Positions 13,801-26,200 of a stretch of DNA of 64,000 bases are shown here, one piece after another. A model generated the notes under the pieces. The model made no database searches, was not told the DNA's origin, and saw only the letters and a program-made list of their open reading frames with translations. Origin of the DNA: Epichloe hybrida. Its lineage: Eukaryota > Ascomycota > Sordariomycetes > Hypocreales > Clavicipitaceae. The stretch spans positions 1 to 64,000 of the forward strand of contig JAFEKR010000075.1 in assembly GCA_019022495.1 (NCBI GenBank), written 5' to 3'. The translations under genes were made by a program, and so were the position numbers. Position 1 is the stretch's first letter. Each line of letters begins with the position of its first letter.

Positions 13801-16800
13801 TAATATAAAGCACTAGTCAGCTATTGATTTACACGATATTAATAATAATCTCGTAGTTAAATTTGTGATTGTCTTTGATTATGAATTTGAATTAACTAGG
13901 GGCCTTTCTATGTATCTAGTAATAGTGGTAGACTTTAGTTAATTCCTTAATTACCTAGCGTTTAACTTTATGACTAGCTTAGTAAAGGATCTTTGTGAGT
14001 TATTAAATAAAAGGGTAACTAAGTTAATAATATAATTAACAGATATCTCCTTCTAAAAGGTGGAAGGCGACTGTTTCTTTTGCCTCTAGTAACCACTAAG
14101 GATAACCTTATTATTATATAATAGGTATAGTCTTATTACCTTAGATAAGTATATTAGTAAGGTTATTAATCTTAACTTATATTTTATCTATATTAGTGAT
14201 TAAGAAGAGGAAGGGGGTAGCTATGTTAAGGATATAGAATTTAAGCTCTCTAAGTTCTATAGGCATATAAAGGATTTCTCTTGTAACTACTAATCTAGCG
14301 CTAAATATAATAATTTAGGGTTCGTAGGGGGTTACCTTTAATAAAGGCATTAATCTTAATAGAGCCTTCACTTATGCCTCTCCTATAGTTAACTTTCCCA
14401 TGGCGCTAGTATTAGGCATAATCCCTCTAAAGACCTCTTTAGAATAGCATTCTTTAAAGATATAGTAAATTAAGCCTTTATTGCACTCTTATAGCTTATA
14501 GAGCTCCTGCCTAAGGAATATATATTAGAAGGCTTAATTGTTTAGGGTCGCGAGAACATTAACGTTAGTAGTGTTATGGTTAGTTTATAATCCAGAGCAG
14601 AAGAATTATATAATGCTTAGGTATGCTATTAATAGTAGCTTCTCTATATTATTATTATTATCTTTAGCTTCTATATAGGCTAAAAGATATAATTCCTAAT
14701 TCTAACCTAAGCCTTTATTAGGCTTATTATTATCCTACCCTTTATAGGAGGTAAGGAATACCTAGAATCTCTTCTCTAAAGGGGGTGTATAATATATTTT
14801 ACTAGCCTACTAGTAGTCTTTCTCCTTTTAATATTCTTTAGTAAAGTAATTAGAGAACTAGTAGTTACTCTTACTATATATAAAGTAGCGCTTAGTGCTT
14901 AGCCTAGGGCTTTACCTATAATAGCTTCCTCCGCTGTGGGATTATTATCTATACTAATGATTAGTAAATATAGCCTCTGGAGGGTTTCCTTGTTAGTACT
15001 AAAGGTATTAGGAGGACTTCTTATTTAATTTCGTAATAGTAATTGCCTTATAGAGGTCTCTAGTAAGACTTTCAAAGCCTATGGAGTGTATGTATTCCAC
15101 TATTTAATATTCGGGCACACTAGCTATAGCGTTTAAAGCCTGCTTATAGAGTTTAGTATTTACTGTTTTAGTAAGGTATAGGCCTTTATAGATCTTCTTA
15201 AGGGTTAATAATATAATCTTAAGGTAATTAAGCTTACTTTTGTTAGGGTTTTTCTTAATTATGCTCTTTAGTGTTATGCTACTTTACTTATAGTGATAGA
15301 ATTGCTAGTTACTTTCTATCTTAAAGCGCTAATAGATATAAGTAATTATCTCTTTATAGGAATAGTTATTCCTAAAGAGGTAATTAAGGTAATATTACTT
15401 AGCATTACCTATTAATATAATAGGGAAAGCCTTCTAATAATACGTTTAAGGAAGGTTAATTCTATTATACTTATTTTTAAAGAGCGTAATCTTTAGCGTT
15501 AAGAAGTTATATAGCTTTCCACTATAGTGGTTGCTATTCTTATATATTTTTATAAGCTCTAAGATTTTCTTTATAATCTAATCCTTAGAGAGGAGTTACT
15601 ATAAAGGCATAATTTGTTATAAATAATAGTCTACTAGTTATTCTTAATAATAATTATCTAGGTAAAGCTATTAGTATAATAGGGATTGTTGTGGGGGTTT
15701 GTGTGAGGGTTTAAGTAATCTCTAGGGTTAGGGAAGGTTAATTTCTAGGGTAGGTTGTTAGGGCTATTAATATTAAGGTTCTAGGGGTTTAGAAGATTAT
15801 AGTCTTTCTTATAATCTTTCCTATAACTAAAGGGGCATTAAGGTTTAATAAAGCACTTCCTTAAGTAATACTAGGATTAAATATCCTAGGCCTTGCCTAA
15901 TAAGAACGCTATAATCTTGTAAAGAATTATGTAATTCTTTAATAATATCCTTAGATACTATTTTAAAGGTGTCTTTAGACTAGCCTTTAAAGTCTTCTTA
16001 GAATAATTCCTATAGGTTATTATCTCTCTAACCTTAATACTTACTAAGGTTAATAAATCTTACAATCTAGTTATTAAGCTTAAGCTATATAGTAGTCTCT
16101 AGATCTAGCTTAATAGATTCTTTCTAGTTATATAAGAATTCATAAGTAAGCTATTAAAGGTATAGGGGTAATTTATGCCTTTAAGGTCTCTTAGGGGTAA
16201 TAATTAGAGCCTTACTATTACTAGTAGCCCTTTCTCTTATAGAAGGTCTAGATTCCTCTACTATTTTTAACTATAAAAGGAATGTTACTAATTTGTTATT
16301 TTTACTACTAATTAAGCTCCTGTGTTTACCTATTGCTATTATGAGGTTCTTCTTTTGCATTTTAGAAGCGTTATTACTCTAATGAAATTAGAAGATCATA
16401 AAAACAGGAAAAACAGAAGAAAAAGTAGTAGAAGTAGCAAAAGTAGCAATAAGAATAAATTAATAGAGATAAAGGAAGTAATAGAAGTTCTAAAAGTAAC
16501 TAGAAAATAATAGGAAAAGTAATAAGGGAATAATAGGAATTACCACTTCCTGTTTTTTATAAAAAGGAGGGAAGGAGGTAATCTCTCTCTCTTGCTAATA
16601 AGTATAGGGCGAATAGCACTAATAATAAAGGGGGCAAAAAATAAGCTATAAATGCTTATAAGAAGAGATTAAAGGTCTGTTAGAAGAAGGGAATATTTAT
16701 AGAGAAGTTATAGATGTATTAGCTAGCTTAGCTAAGGTTATTTAACATTAGGTTTGAAATAAATACCTCGCGGCGATAGATTCGGTTATTTAGTTAGTTT

Positions 16801-17081
16801 TCTTATAATAGATAATAGAATTAATAATTAATAATAATATCCTAAATAAATATAACAAAGTTATATCCCTAAGCCTAAGAGTTAATAGATTAATTCCTTA
16901 GAAGCCTAATAAGCCTATAACTAGGATTCTAGTCTTTTCCTTTAGCACACTTATATAGTTATGCCTCTTTACCACAATAACTATTATAGCATAATAAGGG
17001 GTAGTGGCAGTGGCGTCTGTAGAAATGTCTTTTCTTATAATACCTAGCTTATCTATAGTTATAAAGTTAACCACTAATTAG

Positions 17082-17337
17082 TATTAGTTACACTAAGGTC
17101 CTGTGTAGGTAATAAATCCTATATGATTAAAGTTAATAATAGCTAGTTAGATAGCTAGGAAAGAGAGAGAAGAGAGGGAAAGTCTAGATGCTAGAAAAGT
17201 AGGCGAAATCCGTATGTAGGGCATAAAAGGGGGTGGCGAATTAATGTAACTAATTATATTACGTGCATCGCGCCGGACCTATAATTAGTCTGGTCTTTGG
17301 CCACGATTAAACCAATGAAGATCCGAAGGAATCAACA
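17082..17337 (-). repeat. Copia-B1 right (5') LTR
   Basis: The 256-bp partner LTR starts TATTAGTTAC (TG mutated to TA) and ends GGAATCAACA. The inner start is mutated and the outer end preserved. Confidence 0.93.
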
Positions 17338-17639
17338 TATTAAATTAATTAAAAGTTATAAAAATAATTATTAAAATAGAAAATAATCTTTAGTAATAGT
17401 AAATAAAATAATAATAAGGTTTTTCTTAAAGTTTTATTAGTAAAAAAAAGTATTAAGAATAATAGTCTTTTAAAAAACTTATAATATTATATATTACCTT
17501 AGTTATAATAAGATATATAAAAAGTTATAATATTATAACTTAAATAACTAATTAAATAAAATAGCTAATGATATAAGTATAAAATTAATAGCTTTCTTTT
17601 AATTACTATATTAATATAACTATATAAAAGACCCACTTT

Positions 17640-17731
17640 TTATTTACCTAACACTACATTTGTAGTTTTTGTAGTGTAGTATAGTTAGTGTAGTTAGTAA
17701 CTACACTAACTACACTACAAACAATGCTCTG
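17640..17731. repeat. Non-array terminal block of hAT-like copy A
   Basis: The block runs from ACCCACTTTT (just upstream, about 17625) through TACATTTGTAG and GTAGTGTAGT words to CAATGCTCTG at 17731. It is inverted relative to 22513-22670, the non-array end of copy B. Confidence 0.8.
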
Positions 17732-20700
17732 CTAGCCACTAATAGTAATATTTTAGTAGCTTAAGAGTGTGTTTAGTCCTAAAGTAACTTACTAGTAAAT
17801 CATTATAGTATAGCTATAAAAGCTCCTATTATAAGATAGGCTCCTGCGGAATAACTACCTAGTCTTTATATATTAGGAGGCCTCTTATATTATATAAATA
17901 TAGACTAGCCTTTCCTCTCCCTTTTACTTAGGAGTTAACCTTACCTTTACGCTTTTATAAATCTAAATCTTAGTCCTATGCCTTCTATAGTAGTTATACT
18001 AATAGTTTATTTACTACAGATTAGTAAGGATTTAGTAATATAATAGCCCCTTAAATTACTTATACTATACTAATATCTTAGACACACGCTACCTTCTCCT
18101 TAATATTACCCTTATTTAGCTAACTTATCACTAGATTTATAGTAGCTAACTAACCTTTTACTTAGGCTACTCTTACCTTAGTAGGTTCTAAGACTAGTGT
18201 TATACTATAACTTCTTTAATATATTAGTACTTTTTCTTTTACTATAAAGATATTTACTATTTTCCTTTAAAGCTCTAGTAAGAGCGCCTTATTTAATATA
18301 GGTTTACCCTTATAATTAGACCTTCTTAATAGTATATCTATAAGGTTACTCTTCCCTAGTCTATACTTAATTATAAAATAGAAAGGGCAGAGAAATATAT
18401 ACTATTATACCTATCTTTTATTTAGCTTCTACTACCTTATAAAGGTCTATAGGTTATAATAGTCTAATAGGACCTCTATAAGTATCTCCACGCCTTTAAT
18501 ATAATATTACTAGTATTTAAATAACTTTACTATAGTAAGTAACTCTTAATTAGCTATACTATAGTTATATTTAGTATCTATAAACTTCCTTAACTAAAAG
18601 GCTACTAGATACTAATAGCCCTTATTATCCTACTAAGATAGAATTCCTACTATTACAAAAATCAAGGCATTTGTCTTAATATATATTACTTAACTTAAGT
18701 TATAGTATTAGAGTAAAGGCGCTTACTAAAAGGTATCTTTTAGCTAGTTAAACACTAACCGCTCCTTTTCTTTAAATATAAACCTCCTAGTCTAAATGCT
18801 ATTTTAACTACCCTTTATTAGCATATAAAGAGATGCTATAATCCTAGAGTATCTATAAATAAACTATTAATAGAAGTTATAAAACCTAAGGAATAACTAT
18901 ATATCCTTAAAACTTATAAGCTCCTTCTATTCCCTAATTATATTAACTTAGTAAGTATTTATTAATATCCTATTAATAGAGAGAATAAACCCTAGGAATT
19001 TTACTAACTCCTTATAGAAAGAGCACTTAAAGGGTTTTACGTATAGCTTTGCTAACCTTATACGCTCTAAGACTTACTTAATATATTTAGTATGCTTCTT
19101 TTCTATCTTAGAGAAGATTAAGATATTATCTAAATATACTATATAAATAGTATTAACTAGCCTATAAAGCGCCTTATAAATGTAGCTTTAAAAAGTAGCT
19201 AGGGCATTAGTTAATTTAAAAGGCATTATAAGGTACTTATAATGCCTATAACACGTGTAAAAAGCTATCTTCTACTTATCGCCCTCTTTTATATAAATCT
19301 AGTAGTACATATCCTTAATATTAATCTTTAAAAAAAACAGGCCCCTTAGTATTAATTAAGAATCTCTAAAATCAGAGGGAGAGCGTAGTAATTCTTCTAT
19401 ATTACCTTATTAAGTCCCTAATAGTTAATATATAGCTAAAGTGTTCTATCCTTCTTTAGTATAAATAAAATAAGCGTACTTACTAGGCTCTTTAAGGGTC
19501 TTATTTAGCCTTTCTTTAGGTTATTATTAATATATTCCTAGAGCTCCCTAAGTTTACCTTAGGAGAGAGGATAGATTAGTCTATATAGGGGTGTAGCTCC
19601 TAGTATAAGATTAATTATATAGTTAGTTAACTTCTTTAATAAAAGACTCCTTACCTTATCTAATATAAATATGTCTTTAAACTCGTATAGTTCCTCTAGG
19701 ATATCTTCAATAGTTCCATACGCTTTTGCCTTCTCTTTATCTTTAAGGGGTATAAACTTATCTTCTATAATGCCTATAATAGCATATACTATTATCTTAT
19801 TACGTATTACCTTTGTAAACTTATAGGGAGTTAGTAGTAAAAAGGCTACCCTTCTCTTTTTAAACTACTATTCTTATAAGTGTAAGTATAGGTAGCTACC
19901 TTATGCAGGCCCTTCTCTTCTAAATTATTTAGCTTTTGCTTATTCTTTAATATTACCTCCTAGAATTACTAGGTAAGTTATATAATATCTTCTTATATTA
20001 AGCCTGTGATGTCTGCGTATAGGTTAATATAATCTTATAAGTTAGAAATTAACTTTATAAAGAATATAAGGGCATAGGTTTTCTCTAGAGCTTACTCTAG
20101 GTGTTTCTCTAGTAAATCTAGGTAAATACTAAACTTAATAGGACTCTAACCCTCCTTTTGCTTTATATTCTCTAGTTATATAGCTATTTACGTATTATAG
20201 CTTATAAAGTCCTTAAGTAATATAAGGGTCTATTCCTAGAACTTATCCTAATTATCCTTAGGGTAATCATAGCTATTAGCTAGTTATTCTTTAATATATT
20301 AGTTTTATCTAGCCTAATAGTTTATATATATATAGTTAAGTATAAAGAGAATCTTCTAGTTATCTTAATAATACTTTTTCTTTACTCCCTTAAAGGTATA
20401 GTTAAGGTTATTAAGCTATATCTTATACTTCTATAAGTTCATAAGGTATTAGAGTTCTATAATATTTTAAACCTTAATCTCTTAGCTACTAAGACTTAAG
20501 GATATACTATCCTTTTAGCCTCTTTTTACTAGCTCCCCCTTTTTATAAAGTTATATTAAGTTAGTAAGCTCTTATTCTTACTCCTATAGTTCCTTAAGTT
20601 ACTTAAGCTAGGTAATTTACTCTTTAACTAATACCTTTTCTACCCTTATAATAGAGAATTTAGCCTTAGATAAGGTTCTTATAGAATATAGTATATTACT

Positions 20701-21020
20701 AGCTATAGTATTACCCTTATTTAGTAAGTCCTAGAAAATATATAGTATTACTCTAGTAAATTAGGTAGTTCTCCCCCTTATATTACTCTTAGGTAGCTAG
20801 TAGGAGAAGCTTTAGAATTATAAAAATAAAGGGATAGCTAGGTAAGAGATATAGGGGTGCTTATATATTAAATAAAGCTTACTAGGTCTAAGTGTGTTAT
20901 GCATGTAAGTTACTAACTTATAGCTAGTGACTTGCTAGTATCACGTGAACCTAGCCCTAGGGCATGGTGCGCCTGCCTAGTGGTGCGCTAGTGCGCTAGT
21001 GTTATGAGTGGGGCCTCACA
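17732..21020 (-). mobile_element. Truncated Gypsy retrotransposon copy (5' LTR, gag, partial pol)
   Basis: This is the reverse complement of the Gypsy element at 31857-35724. Its 5' LTR is at 20819-21020. Reading leftwards it covers gag, reverse transcriptase and RNase H and stops abruptly at the sequence equivalent to 35724. Compared with the plus-strand copy it lacks about 580-590 bp equivalent to roughly 32979-33563, the part holding the gag zinc knuckle and the protease. It lies between hAT-like copy A and half-copy C. All frames are broken by RIP-type stops. Confidence 0.9.
20819..21020 (-). repeat. Gypsy 5' LTR (minus-strand copy)
   Basis: It ends GAGTGGGGCCTCACA at 21020, the reverse complement of the Gypsy LTR start. 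It is about 11 bp longer than the 191-bp LTRs of the plus-strand copy because of extra GTGCGCTA-type words near 20985-21000. Confidence 0.85.
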
Positions 21021-21040
21021 ATATTATTATTTTAATTTAT

Positions 21041-21500
21041 AAGTTATCATAAGTTATCATAAGTTATTATAAGCTATTATTAGCTATTATAAGCTATTAT
21101 AAGCTATTATAAGCTATTATAAGCTATTATAAGCTATTATAAGCTATTATAAGCTATTATAAGCTATTATAAGCTATTATAAGCTATTATAAGCTATTAT
21201 AAGTTATTATAAGCTATTATAAGCTATTATAAGCTATTATAAGCTATTATAAGCTATTATAAGCTATTATAAGCTATTATAAGCCATTATAAGCTATTAT
21301 AAGCTATTATAAGCTATTATAAGCTATTATAAGCTATTATAAGCTATTATAAGCTATTATAAGCTATTATAAGCTATTATAAGCTATTATAAGCTATTAT
21401 AAGCTATTATAAGCTATTATGAGCTATTATAAGCTATTATAAGCTATTATAAGCTATTATAAGCTATTATAAGCTATTATAAGCTATTATAAGCTATTAT
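21041..21500. repeat. 10-bp tandem array (46 units of AAGCTATTAT)
   Basis: There are 46 consecutive 10-bp units, the reverse complement of the 2221-2970 unit, with substitutions only and no length change. Periodicity stops at AAAGATATTA (21501). Confidence 0.97.
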
Positions 21501-21529
21501 AAAGATATTATAAGCTAAGATAAATATTT

Positions 21530-21716
21530 TTACTAATACTACAAATGTAGTATTTGTAGTTAGTGTAGTTTATGAAAATAAATTTATAGTGTAGTGTAGT
21601 GTAGTTTTTTTCCCCTTATAGTTAGTGTAGTTTATAGTGTAGTGTAGTTTGTAGTGTAGTAACTACACTACACTACAAAAACTACACTACAATACACATT
21701 GTAGTGCAATGCTCTG
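21530..21716. repeat. Palindromic GTAGTGTAGT terminal block of half-copy C
   Basis: Alternating GTAGTGTAGT and ACTACACTAC words lead to the GCTCTG end. The block also includes the TACTAATACTACAAATGTAG motif seen at 22638-22655 in copy B. Confidence 0.85.
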
Positions 21717-22512
21717 GCCTTGATTAACAAGAACGCTATAATCTCGTAGAGAATTACGTAATTCTCTAATAACTTCCTTTATAGCCCTTTTAAAGGTGTC
21801 TTTAGACTAGCCTTTAAAATCTTCTTAGAATAATTCCTATAGGTTATTATCTATCTAACCTTAATACTTACTAAGGTTAATAAATCTTATAATCTAGTTA
21901 TTAAGCTTAAGCTATATAGTAATCTCTAGATTTAGCTTAACAAATTCTTTCTAATTACTAGAGAAGTTATAAGTAAGCTATTAAAGATATAAGAGTAACT
22001 TATACTCTTAGGGTCTTTTAGGGGTAATAGTTAGAGCCTTACTATTACTAGTAGCCTTTGCTCTTATAAAAGGTCTAGATTCCTTTACTATCTTTAACTA
22101 TAAAAGGAACATTACTAATTTATTATTTTTACTACTAATTAAGCTCCTATATTTACTTATTACTATTATAAGGTTTTTCTTTTGTATTTTAGGAGCGTTA
22201 TTACTCTAATAAAATTAAAAGATTATAAAAGCAGAAAAATAGAAGAAAAAGTAGTAAAAGTAGCAAAAGTAATAATAAGAACAAATTAATAGAGATAAAG
22301 AAAGTAACAGAAGTTCTAAAAGTAACTAGAAAATAATAGAAAAAGTAATAAGGGAATAATAGGAATTACTACTTCCTGTTTTTTATAAAAAGGAGGGAAG
22401 GAGGTAATCTCTCTCTCTTACTAATAAGTATAAGGTAAATAGCACTAAGAGTAAAGGGGGTAAAAAATAAGTAGTAAATACTTGTAAGGAGAGATTAAAG
22501 GTCTATTAGAAG
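21717..22512 (-). mobile_element. Copia-B3, left fragment
   Basis: It is homologous to 15897-16680 of Copia-B1 (gag side, minus strand). It is interrupted at 22512 by hAT-like copy B and resumes at 31146. Its left side abuts half-copy C. The last 8 bp, ATTAGAAG (22505-22512), are the target duplication of copy B. Confidence 0.85.
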
Positions 22513-22670
22513 CAGAGCTTTGCATGTAGTGTAGTATTTGTAGTATTTTGGCTTTCGATGTAGTATGTAGTGTAGTAGTTTGTAGTGTAGTGTAGTATGT
22601 AGTGTAGTGTAGTAAATACTACACTACACTACAAATACTACAAATGTAGTATTAGTAAAAAGAAAAGTGG
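22513..22670. repeat. Non-array terminal block of copy B
   Basis: The block contains CAGAGCTTTGCATGTAGTG, then GTAGTGTAGT words and their inverse, then CTACAAATGTAGTATTAG and AAAAGTGGGT. It mirrors the 17640-17731 block. Confidence 0.85.
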
Positions 22671-22957
22671 GTACTTTTATTATCTTATAATATTCCTTAG
22701 ATTTTTCTTAATTAGCTTAATATTAGCCTTTCTTTTTATTATAATTTAGTTATTTAGTTATAAATTTTTAAAGTTTAGGCTTATTTAAACTATTAAGCTA
22801 ATAATAGGTATAGGGTTACTAAAGATAAACTATTTTAGTATTTATATATAGCCTAAGTTTTTTAGTAAATTTAAAAGGTCTTTATACTTTTATAGCTTTT
22901 TTCTTAGATTTACTATTTAATTTTAGTATATTTTTTATCTTTTAATCTAAGATTTAC

Positions 22958-23215
22958 TGTTGGATTCACCAAGGTCCTGCGCAGGTAATAAATCCCGTAT
23001 AAATTCGAAGTCGATGATAGATAGTTAGCTAGCTAGGAAAGAGGGAGAAGAGAGGGAAAGTCTAGATGCTAGAAAAGTAAGCGAAATCCGTATGTGGGGC
23101 ACAAAAGGGGGTGGCGAATTGATGCAGCTAATCATATCGCGTGCATCACGCCAGACCTATAATTAGTCCGGTCTTTAGCTATGATTAAACTAATAAAGAT
23201 CCGAAGGAATTAACA
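22958..23215 (-). repeat. Copia-B2 left (3') LTR
   Basis: The 258-bp LTR begins TGTTGGATTCACC. The outer start is intact, and the inner end (CTAATAAAG, AATTAACA) is mutated. Confidence 0.95.
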
Positions 23216-26200
23216 CTAGTAATCTCTCTTTTTCCTTTGTGGCTAAAGAGCTTAAAAACGCAATAAAAATTAGATTAAAGGAAAGTGTACACAAGTGAAT
23301 CCCTTAATAGGAATCCGCTGCTCTAATTAGCTGTCGCGGCATTGGTTAATTAAATTGATCTATTATTCCTTGCCTAAGCTCCCGTTTCCTAATATTATAG
23401 GTCTCTTTACCTATCCTTTAACATAAATTATTAATTTGTTTAAATTAATTAAAGAGGAAAGTAATAAATTTAGCAATGCTTTTGTTATCGTATTTGCTAG
23501 ATTATCATTACTATTAATCCACCTAACTTCATAGATCTTATACCTTTTGTATAATTAATAAAGAGCTATAATATTAATTATTAGTCTTTTCTCCTTTATG
23601 GTTCCTAGCTTCATAAGACATTTATATAATAAAAAAGAATTAGTACAAAGAATCATAGGAATTCGAGGCATCTTTAATCGATTCGTGATCTAATGTAGAG
23701 TTGTGGAAATCGCGTAGGCAATATCTGCGCCTTAAACCATGCTATATAACTCGGAGGCAAGCGCGCTATAAGTAACTCTCTTGCTCTTTATTAAGCTATA
23801 CGTAATAATGTTACCTTTTATAATAAAGGTATTGTCATCTTGCATTATCTTGTTGCCGATTACAATTACGTATCTGATTTATAAGCTTAAATCCTTATTG
23901 TTAGTAAGCGATCTATTTACAAACATGAAGAGCTTTGCCTCTTTAAGAACTAAAGAAATATATCATAGTCCGCGTTATTAATTCTTAATCTGCTATTTAA
24001 GGCATTTATTAAGGCGTGTAATATCTTCCCTAGAGGGTTCTTAGTATTAAGCTATAATTAAAAGGTTATACAAAGCCTCTAGTTAACACATAGTTATAAT
24101 GTAGCTTCCTTATGCTTATTACTCTATATAATCTTGCTTTACTATTAAGGATTAAGGATTAACTTCCTTAATCTTCTAACTCTAACCTTTCTAGGTTAAG
24201 ATTAGCGAATTATTAGTGTTCTAGGTTAAGATACAGCTGTTAAAGATAAGGGGGTTCTTAGCAGTTAATTATTGCTTTTCTTTAGCTATGAAATTAGCCT
24301 TCTAGAGCTCTTTCTCTTCTTTTTAGAAGAAGTTATTATCACTTAGGCCTAATATATTATCAGTTTATATTCTAATAATACTAAAGAGATTCTTATTATT
24401 TAGGGCTGTGATTAACAAGTAGGGATTGTAGGTTAAAGTTATTATATTGATGTTATCCCTATGGTAACGGAAGTACGTTACCTACTAGTGGGTTCCAGCC
24501 TCTATAATCCCGTAAAGAGGTCTAATTAATTTAATTATAGTCCCTTCTAGAAAGAGATGTGTAATTTGCTTTGGTAATCTCATAATAATTAGCCTTATTA
24601 GCACTATGTGCGATTAAGTGTAAGCTTATGTAATATCGCGAATCCAAAGGTAAATGCCTCTTTTTCTTAATAATAGAGCAATAGCTACGATAAGTTGTTA
24701 GCTTGCTCGTTGTATTGTTAGCGATTGCGTTAGGATGAATTCCTTTCCTTTGTTATTATAGCCTTGTATAATAAGACGAGATTTCTCGTATAGCGAATCC
24801 GTTCCTTTGCCTTTAATCTCTCTAACTATACAAGAATTAAAGATTCTGTGACCTCTGTGCTTTGCTAGGTTGAACTTAATAAATTTAAATATATTGCAAG
24901 CTTGTAGAGCGTTAATCTTAGCTTAATTAGACTACTCGAAGGGTTTTCCTAGGGTTATAATCCTTCCTTCTTAGCGGAGCTAAAGGGCAAGGTTCTAATT
25001 AGCCTCTTCCTTTGCTATAAGGAATACTATGCTTAGTATCCCTCTAGTTATAATCTCTTAAATAAAAGCCTTCTCTTAATCTTTATTTATAAGTACATAA
25101 AGCTAAACTAGGCTAATATCCTTCTTAGGGCTATGAGGTCTTCTTTTCCTTACTTTTATTCCTTTAGGGCGTAGTAATAAGTCTTTAACTTAATGGCTTT
25201 CCCTTAGGGCCTTTTAGGTTTTATAAGCCTCTTTATTAGACTCTCCTACACTTATAAATTACACTATGAGGGCCTTTCTTAGTCTCCCTTACTTTCTCTT
25301 AGCTAGTGTTTACTACTTTTCGCTATCTTCTATTAGAGAATCTCTTTTATTAGTAGTGGTTAGTTATGTAGTTACTTCTTTCTTTATATTACTAGGCTTT
25401 ATCTCCTACTACTCTAGCATGTCACGGGGCTTTATCTCCTACTACTCTAGTCCCTCTATAATACATAGGTCTTTGTAATAGGGCTTTACTACTATAGAGT
25501 GGAACTTTACTAGGCCACAGGGTATATTAATAGTATAAGTCTCTTTATTAGTAGTAAGCAGCTTGTACAGGCTATGCTAGCTACCTTTCTCTCTTTATAT
25601 GCATATATTAGCCTATAAGGGCAGCTAATGTATAGGCGCTGTGTTAGGGCTATTCTAGGCTCTAAGGGCATTACGGACCTACTGTAAAGCTAGAAGATGT
25701 TAGACTTTATCTGTTACCTTGTGAATTGCCTTAGTATATTAAATAATAGAAATGCTTAGCGGTAACTTATCTATTATCTATAGGTAGCCTCTGAAGACTA
25801 GCATGGTTAGGATAATACTATTTAGGCCTATAGAGTTATTAATAGCCTTAATAGCTATTTAGAGGCGTTACTCTAGTGCGAGATTTATTTTAATTAAGTC
25901 TATAATAATACTATAGGCTTAGCGTAAAGGTCTGTGGTATCTCTTAACCTTTCTAATACTATTATAGGCTTTAATTAGCATCTCACTAGTTTTAATTAAT
26001 ATTAATTAAGTATAATGTCTGAACTTAGCGGAAGCGAAGTTATTGCTAGTATTGTAAATAATCTAATCTGGAGGTCTGAGATAAGTATTAATCTAATATT
26101 TGCGGATTGTATCCTAGATGTCTTAAGCCTTCTGCTTCTTTAGATTAAGGAATTAGGCTACCTAGAATAATGTTGCTAAATTAACAATGTAAAGCACTAG

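Larger units (their letters stand above)
10584..17337 (-). mobile_element. Copia-B1: full-length Ty1/copia retrotransposon, decayed
   Basis: Both 256-bp LTRs (10584-10839, 17082-17337) and the target duplication TATTA (10579-10583, 17338-17342) are present. Pol reads on the minus strand. The RNase H domain lies at about 11090-11400, corresponding to SELYSMV, GADIAYAISTTL and KLGTIKEKRLIINIIAL in the sister copy B2. The gag end is towards 17 kb. The leader next to the right-hand (5') LTR is ACTAATTAGTGGTTAAC on the minus strand. Short plus-strand open frames here (for example 11406-11606) are antisense shadows of RNase H. It is nested in hAT-like copy A and RIP-mutated throughout. Confidence 0.93.
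1956..17731. mobile_element. hAT-like non-autonomous transposon, copy A (with nested Copia-A and Copia-B1)
   Basis: The left end CAGAGCATTG (1956) and right end CAATGCTCTG (17731) form a 10-bp inverted repeat. Removing the two nested LTR elements leaves about 2.3 kb of native sequence (1956-3076, 9765-10583, 17338-17731). The native parts resemble copy B read on the opposite strand: 3015-3050 joined to 9765-9850 matches the reverse complement of about 30600-30730. The left end carries the 10-bp array and the right end carries the ACCCACTTTT-type block, as in copy B reversed. No transposase reading frame is visible in the native parts. The 8-bp flanks differ (CCCCTAAG left, CTAGCCAC right), so this is either a rearranged copy or two ends brought together. 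The hAT assignment rests on the end sequence and on the 8-bp duplication of copy B; another 8-bp-duplicating family such as KDZ is possible. Confidence 0.6.
21021..21716. mobile_element. hAT-like transposon, half-copy C (array-side end)
   Basis: This is the array-bearing end of a third copy: a 10-bp array followed by the palindromic GTAGTGTAGT block and the end CAATGCTCTG at 21716. The terminal 70 bp are almost the perfect inverse of the 1956 end. The element side is interrupted by the truncated Gypsy copy, and the other end is not adjacent. The outer flank GCCTTGAT belongs to Copia-B3, so copy C was inserted in that element. Confidence 0.75.

Noticed and set aside
1956..21716. A single 19.8-kb transposon bounded by the near-perfect inverse ends at 1956 and 21716
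   Set aside because: Both are array-side ends of the family, whereas the complete copy B has one array end and one non-array end; the 8-bp flanks also do not match.
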